Origin: Flavobacterium cheongpyeongense
Lineage (GTDB): Bacteria; Bacteroidota; Bacteroidia; Flavobacteriales; Flavobacteriaceae
Assembly: GCF_003202435.1 (NCBI RefSeq)
Contig: NZ_QJHK01000031.1
Location: forward strand, 1-36,343
Length of the DNA stretch: 36,343 nt
Direction: 5' to 3'
Below the pieces are notes generated by a model. It was not told the DNA's origin. It did no database searches and saw nothing but the letters and a program-made list of their open reading frames with translations. Made by a program: the position numbers and the translations under genes. Shown here one piece after another: positions 25,230 through 33,140 of this stretch. Numbering within the stretch: position 1 is the first letter of the stretch; each line of letters opens with the position of its first letter.

Positions 25230-27053
25230 TTATTGTTTTATGATTTTTTTGTTTAAAATACTATCTCCAACATGGACTTTTAAAACATAAATGCCGCTTG
25301 TAATGTTACTAATATCTATTTGGTCCCTATTTACAGTTTTAATAGCAATTGTTTTACCTAAAATATCTAGAATTTCGATTTTTTCAATGGGAAGGTTTTC
25401 TGGATTTGAAATAGAAATAATTCCTGTTGTTGGGTTGGGGTATATTGAAAATGTATTTTTAGCTTCAAAAATATCGGTGGCTAAAGTTCCATTTATGGGA
25501 TTAAAATTGGTCCAAATGGCGGCGGCTTCATACAATGATTCGGTTCCTGTAGGCACATTCAAAGCACATACTGCCTGATTCACATTTTGAAATACCGTAG
25601 TATTAATTACTAAAGGAGTCGGAATATAACAATTTACCGTAGTTAGGACCGGACAATACGAAAAAGCGCCATTGGCAATAGTAGTTATTGATTTAGGAAT
25701 TGTTACCGAAGCTAATTTTTTACATTCATAAAAGGCATAAGCACCTATAGAAGTGACCGAATCAGGAATGCTTATAGATGTTAAACCTATACAATTTTGA
25801 AAAGCAGTCTCTCCGATAGAAGTAACCGAACTAGGAATACTTATAGAAGTTAATCCCGCACAATAGGCAAAAGTATCCGTTGCAATAGCTGTCACCGAAT
25901 TGGGAATTATTATCGAAGGTAAAGCAATACATTGATGAAAAGCAGCACTACCTATAGAAGTAACTGAATCTGGAATGGTAAAAGAAGTTAAGCCATAGCA
26001 GCCAGAGAAAGCGCTTGCCCCAAAAGATGTAACCGAATTAGGAATAGTGATGGAAGTTAAACCAGAACAGCGATAAAAAGCAGTGCTACCTATAGATGTA
26101 ACTGAATTTGGGATCGTAACCGAAGTTAATCCTGAACATTCATAAAAAATTCCAGTTCCAATAGAAGTCATTGAATCAGGAATGGTAACCGATGCTAATT
26201 TTATACAATTATAAAAGGCATAAGACCCCATAGTTGTAACCGAATTGGGAATAGTAACAGAAACCAGTTTTGAACAGTTTTGAAATGCACCCTCACCAAT
26301 AGACGTTACCGAATTAGGAATGGTAAACGAAGTTAAACTAATACACGCATTAAACGCAACATTGCCTATAGAAGTGACCGAATTGGGAATAGTTATCGAA
26401 GTTAAACTCTTACATTCTCCAAAAGTTTCTGTTGCTATAGAAGTAACCGAATCAGGAATAGTTATCGATGTTAAATTTAAACATTTTCTAAAAGCAAATT
26501 GACCGATAGAAGTAACCGAATCAGGAATAACAACCGATGTTAAACTATAACAATAATAAAAAGCAGCCTCGCCAATAGAGGTGACCGAAGCAGGAATTGT
26601 TACAGAAGCTAATGAAAAACAATTGGCAAAAACATACCCCTGAATAACAGTAATAGAACTAGGAATGGTTACAGAAGGTAAACTTACACAAAATTCAAAG
26701 GCTCCCTCACCAATAGAAGTAACCGAATTAGGAATAGTAACTAAAGTTAAAATTCTACAATTGTAAAAAGCATCTTCTCCAATAGAAGTAACCGAATTCG
26801 GAATAGTAACTGAAGTTAAACTCAAACAATTGTAAAAAGCTTTAACGGCTATAGCATTAACTTCATAATTTTGGTTATTATACACAACCGTATTTGGGAT
26901 GTTAGCATCACCCGAAAAACTCACATTACTGGCTACAGTAACCTTAAAATTGGTTGCATCTGTAATGGTATAATTGATACCGTCAAATGTAAAATTTTGT
27001 GCAAAAGCGCTAGTGCTTATTATTGCAAATAGTATAATTAGTATTTTTTTCAT
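25230..27053 (-). CDS. BspA-type leucine-rich repeat surface protein with T9SS tail
   Basis: This 607-aa protein has a signal peptide (residues 1-19, STSAFAQ). A short beta region (FTFDGINYTITD) leads to a long array of BspA/LRR_5 repeats of 23 residues with the consensus xSVTSIGxxAFxxCxxLTSVTIP. Sixteen full units (residues 86-453) are flanked by a degenerate unit before and a shortened one after (454-474). A cap follows (CALNVPTGTESLYEAAAIW), then a T9SS type A sorting domain (about 535-607, YPNPTTGIISI ... GKTIAIKTVN ... IYVLKV). It is expected on the cell surface, where BspA-like proteins bind proteins or surfaces. The gene stands alone, without a recognised promoter or strong terminator. 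Confidence 0.92.
   Translation of the reverse strand: MKKILIILFAIISTSAFAQNFTFDGINYTITDATNFKVTVASNVSFSGDANIPNTVVYNNQNYEVNAIAVKAFYNCLSLTSVTIPNSVTSIGEDAFYNCRILTLVTIPNSVTSIGEGAFEFCVSLPSVTIPSSITVIQGYVFANCFSLASVTIPASVTSIGEAAFYYCYSLTSVVIPDSVTSIGQFAFRKCLNLTSITIPDSVTSIATETFGECKSLTSITIPNSVTSIGNVAFNACISLTSFTIPNSVTSIGEGAFQNCSKLVSVTIPNSVTTMGSYAFYNCIKLASVTIPDSMTSIGTGIFYECSGLTSVTIPNSVTSIGSTAFYRCSGLTSITIPNSVTSFGASAFSGCYGLTSFTIPDSVTSIGSAAFHQCIALPSIIIPNSVTAIATDTFAYCAGLTSISIPSSVTSIGETAFQNCIGLTSISIPDSVTSIGAYAFYECKKLASVTIPKSITTIANGAFSYCPVLTTVNCYIPTPLVINTTVFQNVNQAVCALNVPTGTESLYEAAAIWTNFNPINGTLATDIFEAKNTFSIYPNPTTGIISISNPENLPIEKIEILDILGKTIAIKTVNRDQIDISNITSGIYVLKVHVGDSILNKKIIKQ
25632..26798 (-). repeat. Tandem 69-bp coding repeats of the BspA-like gene
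   Basis: Sixteen in-frame 69-bp units occupy 25695-26798, and a partial seventeenth runs to 25632. Each encodes one 23-residue leucine-rich repeat. The SVTSIG and TIP segments are almost invariant, while the AFxxC surroundings vary. Unit number could change by recombination or slippage. Confidence 0.85.
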
Positions 27054-27572
27054 GACTTTTACTGTTTAATTTTTTTTAGTTTTTTTTAGATATTCAACTG
27101 TTTTTGAGTCGAATAAATATCATCGTTTAAAAGAAGCATTTTCACTTTTTGAAAATGTTCTTTGGTTTTTAATTGTGTACTGTTGTTTATTGCTATCAAC
27201 CTGGCATTCCCTTTTTTGCTGTATTTACAGCAAGAAAAAACAAATAAATTCATTGCAACTACTGTTTTTGTTGCAAAAAAAGAGTTGTTGGTAAAGAAGC
27301 ACAAAAGCTATTTCTATTTCAAAAAACAGAATAGGAATAGTAAGATTTTGCTAAATTGGTTATCAAAATCGTTCCAGAACTTTTGTTCCACATCTAGTTT
27401 CGTTACTCTGGAATTAACCGTTTCGTATCCCGCTTGTATAAATTGTATCGTTTTAGATGAAGATAGCGTCTAAAGATGCGTTGCTTAGCTACTTCCAAAA
27501 ATTGTGAAAAAAACATTTTTTTATATTTCACCATTCATACAATTATCATTGCAGCCTACAAACAGAAAAATA
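27054..27572. other. Intergenic region without a supported gene
   Basis: This 519-bp AT-rich stretch lies upstream of the BspA-like gene and downstream of the interrupted lipoprotein gene. Two overlapping antisense frames exist (27162-27473 plus, 27086-27304 minus), neither with a recognisable domain. A separate minus-strand open stretch (about 27320-27475) reads ...IQFIQAGYETVNSRVTKL... with no start codon. It could be a decayed gene, but I do not recognise it. No promoter matching TAnnTTTG was found for the BspA-like gene. Confidence 0.4.
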
Positions 27573-28718
27573 TTAATTTACAGTAACAATATCAAAAACT
27601 TCAGGTGCATTTCCTTCTAAAACGGTTGGTGCATTATTCAAAAAATATTTATTCTTTCCTGTAATGTGTACATCACCATTTTTTGAAATGGCTATTGCAA
27701 GATTGAAGATGTTTCAGTCGGCATCAGATGTTAAAACAGTTTCTGGACCATTTTTCCAGTATTTCAAAACTGATCTTCCAGAAGTTCCTGGATTTCTTTC
27801 AATGCCAATAATGTGTATATCTTTTTCGATAACTTTCATATCAAAAGGGGATGAAGAAGTAATTCCAGAGGTTAAATTTGTTTTTAATCCATTTTTCCAA
27901 AATCCAATTTTACTATTTTCATTACTAATGGCTAAACGTGCCGTTACAAATGTGCCGGATGAAGTGGTAACAATTTTTCCTCTTCCAATGCTAAAATCAT
28001 TGAATATTCCAGACTCTAAAGTCGAAATCACTCCATTTTTCCAAACTTTTAGTGTGTATGTGTTATCTGCTGTTAATTCACTAAACAAAATGGAAATATC
28101 TGAACCATTGACGGAGATGCCATTAGCAAAAGCTCTGAAACTTGGATTTGAGACTGTAGTTGCAGCTTCATTTTTCCAATATTTTACAACATTTTTAGAG
28201 CCATTATTTTCAGAGCCTGTAATATGAACATCACCATTAACAACTACCATATCACTTACAAAGTTGTTGCTTAATCCATTGGTAAGTATGGTTTCTACTC
28301 CGTTTTTCCAGTATCTAAAAGAATTTCCTTTTCTTCCCAAAATATAAACATCACCGTTTTCTACTATTAAATCTTCAGCAATGGCGTTTTCGGCCACTAC
28401 ACTAGATATTCCATTTTTCCAGAGTATTATGGCATTCGTCTCATCAAAATTTCCGTTTATGGCATACACATCATTACCGCTTACAGTAATTCTAAAACCC
28501 GTAGTGTTAATGTTATTGTCGGAAGGTAAAATCGTAGGTTTTCCATTTTTCCATATAGTTGGTATGGCTTTATTGCTGGTATTTCGGGTAATTCCAACAA
28601 TGTAAACATCCGTTGATTTTAAATCTGAGGAGGTTGTATCATCTTCTTTTGAACAGGATAAAATTGAGAAAGTAGTTGCGACAAGTATAAAAAAGATTGT
28701 TTTGAAATTTGTTTTCAT
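27573..28718 (-). pseudogene. Lipoprotein with WKNG repeats, interrupted by an in-frame TGA
   Basis: The frame starts at ATG 28718 with a lipoprotein signal (SILSC, Cys22) followed by SKEDD. The mature part repeats a pattern of about 45-50 residues: a WKNG or YWKNG motif, then a beta strand and NGDVYI/GDVHITG. This suggests a beta-propeller-like fold. The frame meets TGA at 27714-27716 after residue 334 (VLTSDAD). The same frame then continues 46 codons (NIFNLAIAISKNGDVHITG...) to TAA at 27573. The downstream part contains another good repeat, so the full protein was about 381 aa and the TGA is a recent nonsense change (for instance from TGG), a sequence error or read through. Function unknown; surface or periplasmic lipoprotein. 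Confidence 0.72.
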
Positions 28719-29148
28719 TTAGTTACAGTTTTTATTTTGATATTGTTTTAATAAAAATAGAATTGTAATTTTTTTACTACTGCAAGCTACATTTGCCTAA
28801 TGAATTAATTTCCAGAGTTATTCTTGATTTTTTTTTCTAGGGGTTTTCCCTGATAAAACTCCAGCTCATTTAAGTCTAGAAGATGGTGCCTTTTGACAAG
28901 TGTTGTTTTTTTTTAAATTTAAAATAGCGTAAAAAAGAGACCTTTACTCATTCTTATAAAAGAACACTTCGGCGAGAGTATAGTTAGTAATGCTATAGCT
29001 TTTTTTAAGCGAAATAGCTGTTATTATAAGAAAAACGATATTACTCAAAATGAGTCAAAATGGGTTCTTGAATATCAAAATCGATTGCTTTTTTATTGTT
29101 TAATTCTGACGTTTAGTCAGTTCTAAAATATGCCTTGAAAAATATAAA
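28719..29148. other. Intergenic region without a supported gene
   Basis: About 430 bp with no supported gene. A minus-strand open stretch of about 36 codons (about 28805-28918, reading VKRHHLLDLNELEFYQGK and ending at TAA 28805) lacks a start codon and a recognisable domain. The rest has many stops in all frames. It may hold remnants of lost genes. Confidence 0.4.
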
Positions 29149-29178
29149 ACCCCGGCAGATTTAAAATTCTGTCGGGGT
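29149..29178 (-). terminator. Rho-independent terminator of valS
   Basis: accccggcagattt and ttctgtcggggt form a GC-rich stem with one mismatch region. On the minus strand it is followed by tttatattttt. It lies 28 nt after the valS stop and closely resembles the terminator at 99-126 (cccgaca...tgtcgggg). Confidence 0.75.
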
Positions 29179-29205
29179 CTTAACATTATAAACTAAGTTT
29201 GATCT

Positions 29206-31839
29206 TTACTTTAATCCAGCCAGACTCTGCTCAATTGTAGCAATTTTGGCTAATGCATCAGCTTGTTTTTGTTTTTCTATATTTAAAACTTTCTCGGGAG
29301 CTCCGTTTACAAATTTCTCGTTTGAAAGTTTGGCCTCAACAGATTTTAAGAAACCTTTTGTATAGTTTAACTCTTCTGTCAATTTTTTGATTTCAGCCTC
29401 AACATCTATATTTCCTGTAATCGGAATAAAATATTCATTTGATTTTACACGGAAAGACAATGCGCCGTCTACTTTTTCAGAAACATATTCGAAAGCAGAA
29501 ACGTTTCCTAATTTCGTGATGATTGAATCGAAATAAGTTGAAACATTCTCGCTGTTGATTCCTTTTAATTCGATTGCATCTTTAAACGGAATATTTTTGT
29601 CTTTTCTGATTGTTCTAATTCCTGAAATTACTTCAATTGAATTTTCAAAATCAGTAATTAATTTTGCATCGAAAGATTTTAATTCCGGCCAGGTTGAAAC
29701 GATTAAAGCTTCGTCCGGAGTTCTTTCTGTAATTAACTGCCAGATTTCCTCTGTCAGGAAAGGCATAAACGGATGTAATAACTTCAAATTATTTTCTAAC
29801 ATTTCGATCGCTTTCGCGAAAGTTACGCTGTCAATTGGCAGTTGATATCCCGGCTTAATCATTTCTAAGAACCAAGAACAGAAATCATCCCAAACCAATT
29901 TGTAAATTGCCATTAATGAATCTGAAATTCTGTATTTCTCGAAATTATCTTCAATGTCAACTAAAGTCTGCTGCAACTTCGCTTCGTACCATTCAATTGC
30001 TACTTTTGATGATTCCGGCTGTGGAATAGTTTCTGAAACTTCCCAGCCTTTTATCAATTTAAATGCATTCCAGATTTTATTAGAAAATGCTTTTCCCTGA
30101 TTACATAACTCTTCATCAAACATAATATCGTTTCCTGCAGAAGCACTTAAAAGCAATCCTACACGAACTCCATCTGCTCCAAATGCATCGATCAAATCTA
30201 AAGGATCAGGCGAATTCCCTAATGACTTAGACATTTTACGACGCTGTTTATCACGAACTAAGCCTGTTAAATACACATTAGTAAATGGCTTTTCACCCGC
30301 ATATTCATACCCTGCAATAATCATTCTCGCCACCCAGAAAAATAAAATATCCGGACCTGTTACTAAATCATTTGTTGGATAATAATATTTGAAGTCTGCA
30401 CTTTCCGGATCCATTATTCCGCCAAAAACAGACATTGGCCATAACCAGGATGAAAACCAGGTGTCTAATGCGTCAACATCTTGTGTTAAGTCCTTAGTAA
30501 TTAGTCCTAAGTTCTTAGTTTTTTCTTGTGCAAGTTTTAATGCATCTTCTATGTTTTCAGCAACTACGAAATCTTCTTTTCCGTCTCCGTAATAATATGC
30601 CGGAATTTGTTGTCCCCACCATAACTGACGGGAAATGTTCCAGTCACGAATGTTGTTTAACCAATGCGCATACGTATTTTCGAAACGTTTTGGATGCAAT
30701 TTAATATCTCCCGTTTCTAAAACCGATTTGATTGCCGGTTTTACCAATTCTTCCATTTTTAAGAACCATTGGTCTGATAATCTTGGTTCGATTACCGCTT
30801 TAGTTCTTTCAGATGTTCCAACTTTATTTAGGTGTATTTCTGTCTTTGCTAAAGCGCCAATTTCTTCTAATTCTTTTGCAATTTCAGTACGAACCACAAA
30901 ACGGTCTTTTCCTTGATAATGTAATCCGAAGCTGTTTAAAGTCGCGTCTTCATTAAAAATATCAACGATTTCAAGATGGTGTTTTTCACCTAACGTTTTA
31001 TCGTTCATATCGTGTGCAGGCGTAACTTTTAAACATCCTGTTCCGAATTCGACATCTACATATTCATCTTCGATAATTGGAATCACTCTTCCACAAATTG
31101 GAACAATGGCGCTTTTACCTTTTAAATGTGTAAAACGCTCATCATTCGGGTTGATACAAATGGCAGTATCTCCAAAAATTGTTTCCGGACGCGTTGTCGC
31201 AATGGTTAAGAAATCTTCAGAACCTTCGATTTTATATTTTAAGAAAAATAATTTTCCTTGCTGTTCTTCATAAATAACTTCTTCATCAGATAAAGTCGTT
31301 TTAGCTTCCGGATCCCAATTTACCATTCGGTATCCTCTGTAAATCAAACCTTTGTTATACAAATCAACAAACGATTTAATTACAGAAGCGGACATATCTG
31401 GATCCATAGTAAATTTGGTACGTTCCCAATCACAGGAAGCTCCCAGTTTTTTAAGCTGTTCCAAGATTGTTCCGCCATATTTATCTGTCCATTCCCAGGC
31501 ATGTTTCAGGAATTCTTCGCGGGTCAAATCATTTTTATTGATTCCTTCCGCTTTTAATTTAGCCACAACTTTTGCTTCAGTAGCAATAGAGGCGTGGTCT
31601 GTTCCGGGAACCCAGCAAGCATTGAGTCCTTTAAGACGTGCACGACGAATTAAAACATCCTGAATCGTATTGTTCAGCATATGTCCCATGTGAAGGACTC
31701 CAGTGACGTTTGGCGGCGGAATTACAATAGTGTAAGGTGTTCTATGATCTGGTTCTGAATGAAAATAGTTGTTTTTCATCCAGTAATCATACCATTTATT
31801 CTCAATCGTCTTAGCGTCAAATTGTGCTGGAATTGTCAT
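29206..31839 (-). CDS. valS: Valine-tRNA ligase
   Basis: This 877-aa class I aminoacyl-tRNA synthetase charges tRNA-Val. The ATP-binding HIGH-type motif is HMGH at residues 50-53 (PPPNVTGVLHMGHML) and KMSKS is at 535-539. Between them lie the editing domain (TIATTRPETIFGD) and the catalytic core (WGQQIPAYYYGDG, DVDALDTWFSSWLWP). The anticodon-binding domain follows, and the C-terminal coiled-coil arm typical of ValRS (about 810-877, EAEIKKLTEELNYTKGFL) is complete. Length is standard. It stands alone between its own terminator and a repeat-rich upstream region. Confidence 0.98.
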   Translation of the reverse strand: MTIPAQFDAKTIENKWYDYWMKNNYFHSEPDHRTPYTIVIPPPNVTGVLHMGHMLNNTIQDVLIRRARLKGLNACWVPGTDHASIATEAKVVAKLKAEGINKNDLTREEFLKHAWEWTDKYGGTILEQLKKLGASCDWERTKFTMDPDMSASVIKSFVDLYNKGLIYRGYRMVNWDPEAKTTLSDEEVIYEEQQGKLFFLKYKIEGSEDFLTIATTRPETIFGDTAICINPNDERFTHLKGKSAIVPICGRVIPIIEDEYVDVEFGTGCLKVTPAHDMNDKTLGEKHHLEIVDIFNEDATLNSFGLHYQGKDRFVVRTEIAKELEEIGALAKTEIHLNKVGTSERTKAVIEPRLSDQWFLKMEELVKPAIKSVLETGDIKLHPKRFENTYAHWLNNIRDWNISRQLWWGQQIPAYYYGDGKEDFVVAENIEDALKLAQEKTKNLGLITKDLTQDVDALDTWFSSWLWPMSVFGGIMDPESADFKYYYPTNDLVTGPDILFFWVARMIIAGYEYAGEKPFTNVYLTGLVRDKQRRKMSKSLGNSPDPLDLIDAFGADGVRVGLLLSASAGNDIMFDEELCNQGKAFSNKIWNAFKLIKGWEVSETIPQPESSKVAIEWYEAKLQQTLVDIEDNFEKYRISDSLMAIYKLVWDDFCSWFLEMIKPGYQLPIDSVTFAKAIEMLENNLKLLHPFMPFLTEEIWQLITERTPDEALIVSTWPELKSFDAKLITDFENSIEVISGIRTIRKDKNIPFKDAIELKGINSENVSTYFDSIITKLGNVSAFEYVSEKVDGALSFRVKSNEYFIPITGNIDVEAEIKKLTEELNYTKGFLKSVEAKLSNEKFVNGAPEKVLNIEKQKQADALAKIATIEQSLAGLK

Positions 31840-31846
31840 TTAAATA

Positions 31847-31977
31847 GGTTTAATCGTTGATTTTTTTGTTGATTCGTTTAATCGTTAATTTGTTAAATCG
31901 CTAAATTGTTAAAGAGATTTTTGTAAAACTTAAATTCACAAATCAATTAAACGATTAAACAGTTAAACAAATAAACG
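31847..31977. repeat. Low-complexity GTTTAATCGTT repeat block upstream of valS
   Basis: The block contains several imperfect copies of gtttaatcgttgatt, gattcgtttaatcgttaatt and gttaaatcgctaaatt. An inverted set (aattaaacgattaaac, about 31943-31958) follows, so the block could fold into a long imperfect hairpin. It begins 8 nt upstream of the valS start codon and resembles the block before gldF (4667-4700). Confidence 0.5.
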
Positions 31978-32013
31978 CAACTTTGGTTTCATTTTTGTAC
32001 TTATAACTGACAG

Positions 32014-32021
32014 CAAAAGTA
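32014..32021 (-). promoter_or_regulatory. Candidate -7 element for valS
   Basis: On the minus strand this reads TACTTTTG, matching TAnnTTTG. No TTG is found at the proper spacing. If used, the valS transcript would have a leader of about 165 nt containing the whole repeat block. Confidence 0.3.
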
Positions 32022-32057
32022 AATAATTAAGTACACTATAAAAAACGAAATAATAAT

Positions 32058-32087
32058 TTGTGTATTAATTAAAAGAAAGTATATTTA
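32058..32087 (+). promoter_or_regulatory. Probable promoter of the DUF1573 gene
   Basis: TTG (32058-32060, within TTTG) is followed after 19 nt by TATATTTA (32080-32087), one base off TAnnTTTG. The predicted start lies about 20 nt before the ATG at 32113. Confidence 0.5.
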
Positions 32088-32112
32088 CTCATGTCTTAAA
32101 AACAATTTCAAA

Positions 32113-32493
32113 ATGAAAAATGTTATTAAATTTATTGTAATAGTACTGTTTAGTGTAACTGGTTATTCTCAGAACGGTGCGAAAATTGAGTTTTCAGCCG
32201 AAGACAACACTATTGATTACGGAAAAATTTCAAAAAGTGACAATGCTGTCAGATCTTTTGAGTTTACAAATACCGGAGACGCTCCTTTAACTATAATTTC
32301 TGCCCAGTCAACGCTGAGTTCTATAGTTGTTACAAAACCAGGGGCACCAATTATGCCGGGTAAAAAAGGAAAAATTGATGTAAAATATAACATGGCTGCG
32401 GGGCCTATCCGTAAAACGATTACCGTTGAAACCAATGCTGTAAATTACCCTGACGGAAGAGTAGCTCTTAAAATTAAAGGTGAAGTTTTATAA
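32113..32493 (+). CDS. Exported DUF1573 domain protein
   Basis: This 126-aa protein has a signal peptide (residues 1-20, FSVTGYSQ). A single DUF1573 domain follows, an immunoglobulin-like fold related to ASH/MSP domains: TIDYGKISKSDNAVRSFEFTN (about 35-55), TGDAPLTIISAQST, PGKKGKIDVKYN and a final VALKIKGEVL. The family is common in Bacteroidota and exported, but its function is unknown. The usual conserved Cys (often SCGC) is absent: the equivalent place reads ISAQSTLSS. The gene is a single unit with its own promoter and a bidirectional terminator. Confidence 0.88.
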   Translation: MKNVIKFIVIVLFSVTGYSQNGAKIEFSAEDNTIDYGKISKSDNAVRSFEFTNTGDAPLTIISAQSTLSSIVVTKPGAPIMPGKKGKIDVKYNMAAGPIRKTITVETNAVNYPDGRVALKIKGEVL

Positions 32494-32515
32494 GAATAAA
32501 AAAGTTGACAAAAAT

Positions 32516-32553
32516 AAAAAACCGTTTCTTGTATTAAAAGAAGCGGTTTTTTT
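32516..32553. terminator. Bidirectional terminator between convergent genes
   Basis: aaaaaccgtttctt (32517-32530) pairs with aagaagcggttttt (32538-32551), with one G-T pair, and is flanked by A runs on the left and T runs on the right. It can stop transcripts from both the DUF1573 gene and the minus-strand lipoprotein gene. Confidence 0.85.
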
Positions 32554-32572
32554 ATAAATCTATCCCTCTGTT

Positions 32573-33049
32573 TTATTTATCGACACATTCCTTTGTGTTA
32601 AATTTATATTTCACACGTTCAAAGTCTATTGGTTTATCTTTCACAAGATATGTTACACCCATCGTAGTCTGCATCGTTCCGTTTCCTAAAATAAGCTGCT
32701 TATCCTTTTTCAAAAATGCCATTGGGTTTTTAAACTTTTTATTTTCTCCTTCAACAAAAGTATAATCTGCAAATAAAGTATCTCCATGAAACTCACCTGC
32801 GATCTCTCCATTCTTTTGAGCCGAACCCGCAACATTCATTATCATATTACCACTTATTTTTCCGTTTTTTAAAGTATTCATTTTTAAATCAATAACATCA
32901 TTTTCATAAACTGCCTGATAACATTGCGTACTTACAATCTTTTCACCATCGGCTTTTGCAGCATCAGTTTCTTTTTGTTTTTCATCATTTTTACAGCTTT
33001 GCAGTCCGGCTAAAGACAACATCATACAGGATAAAACTAGCTTTTTCAT
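32573..33049 (-). CDS. Small lipoprotein of unknown function
   Basis: This 158-aa protein has a lipoprotein signal with lipobox LQSC (Cys19), followed by a charged linker (KNDEKQKETDAAKADGEK). The remainder is beta-rich: CYQAVYENDVIDLKMNTLKN, then GKISGNMIMNV, GEFHGDTLFADYTF, and a final FNTKECVDK. Two Cys (in CYQAV and KEC) could form a disulfide. The pattern of strands resembles small periplasmic beta-barrel or sandwich lipoproteins in Flavobacteriaceae, but no named domain is recognised. It is probably in the outer membrane or periplasm. It is separated from the OmpA-family operon upstream by a terminator. Confidence 0.8.
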   Translation of the reverse strand: MKKLVLSCMMLSLAGLQSCKNDEKQKETDAAKADGEKIVSTQCYQAVYENDVIDLKMNTLKNGKISGNMIMNVAGSAQKNGEIAGEFHGDTLFADYTFVEGENKKFKNPMAFLKKDKQLILGNGTMQTTMGVTYLVKDKPIDFERVKYKFNTKECVDK

Positions 33050-33084
33050 AATTGAATATTTTTATTTCATGTTATCTTATAAAA

Positions 33085-33121
33085 ATAATAAAAAAGAAAC
33101 CAAAGAAAAGACTTCTTGGTT
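33085..33121 (-). terminator. Terminator of the PorP/PorE-like operon
   Basis: aaccaaagaa (33098-33107) and ttcttggtt (33113-33121) form a stem with a one-base bulge. On the minus strand it is followed by a T-rich tract (complement of 33085-33096). It lies about 20 nt past the OmpA-family gene's stop. Confidence 0.6.
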
Positions 33122-33140
33122 AAATTAATTCTTTAAACAA

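Noticed and set aside
27162..27473. 103-aa plus-strand frame between the BspA-like and lipoprotein genes
   Set aside because: No recognisable domain, promoter or terminator, and it overlaps other open frames; not enough support for a gene.
27664..28227. 187-aa plus-strand frame with repeated PFFQ motifs
   Set aside because: It is the complement of the WKNG repeats of the lipoprotein gene; the repeats explain it.
31847..31977. CRISPR-like array
   Set aside because: Copies are imperfect, not evenly spaced and lack unique spacers.
31840..32112. T-box leader for valS
   Set aside because: No specifier loop, AG bulge or antiterminator sequence is visible; the region is a low-complexity repeat, and T-boxes are rare in Bacteroidota.
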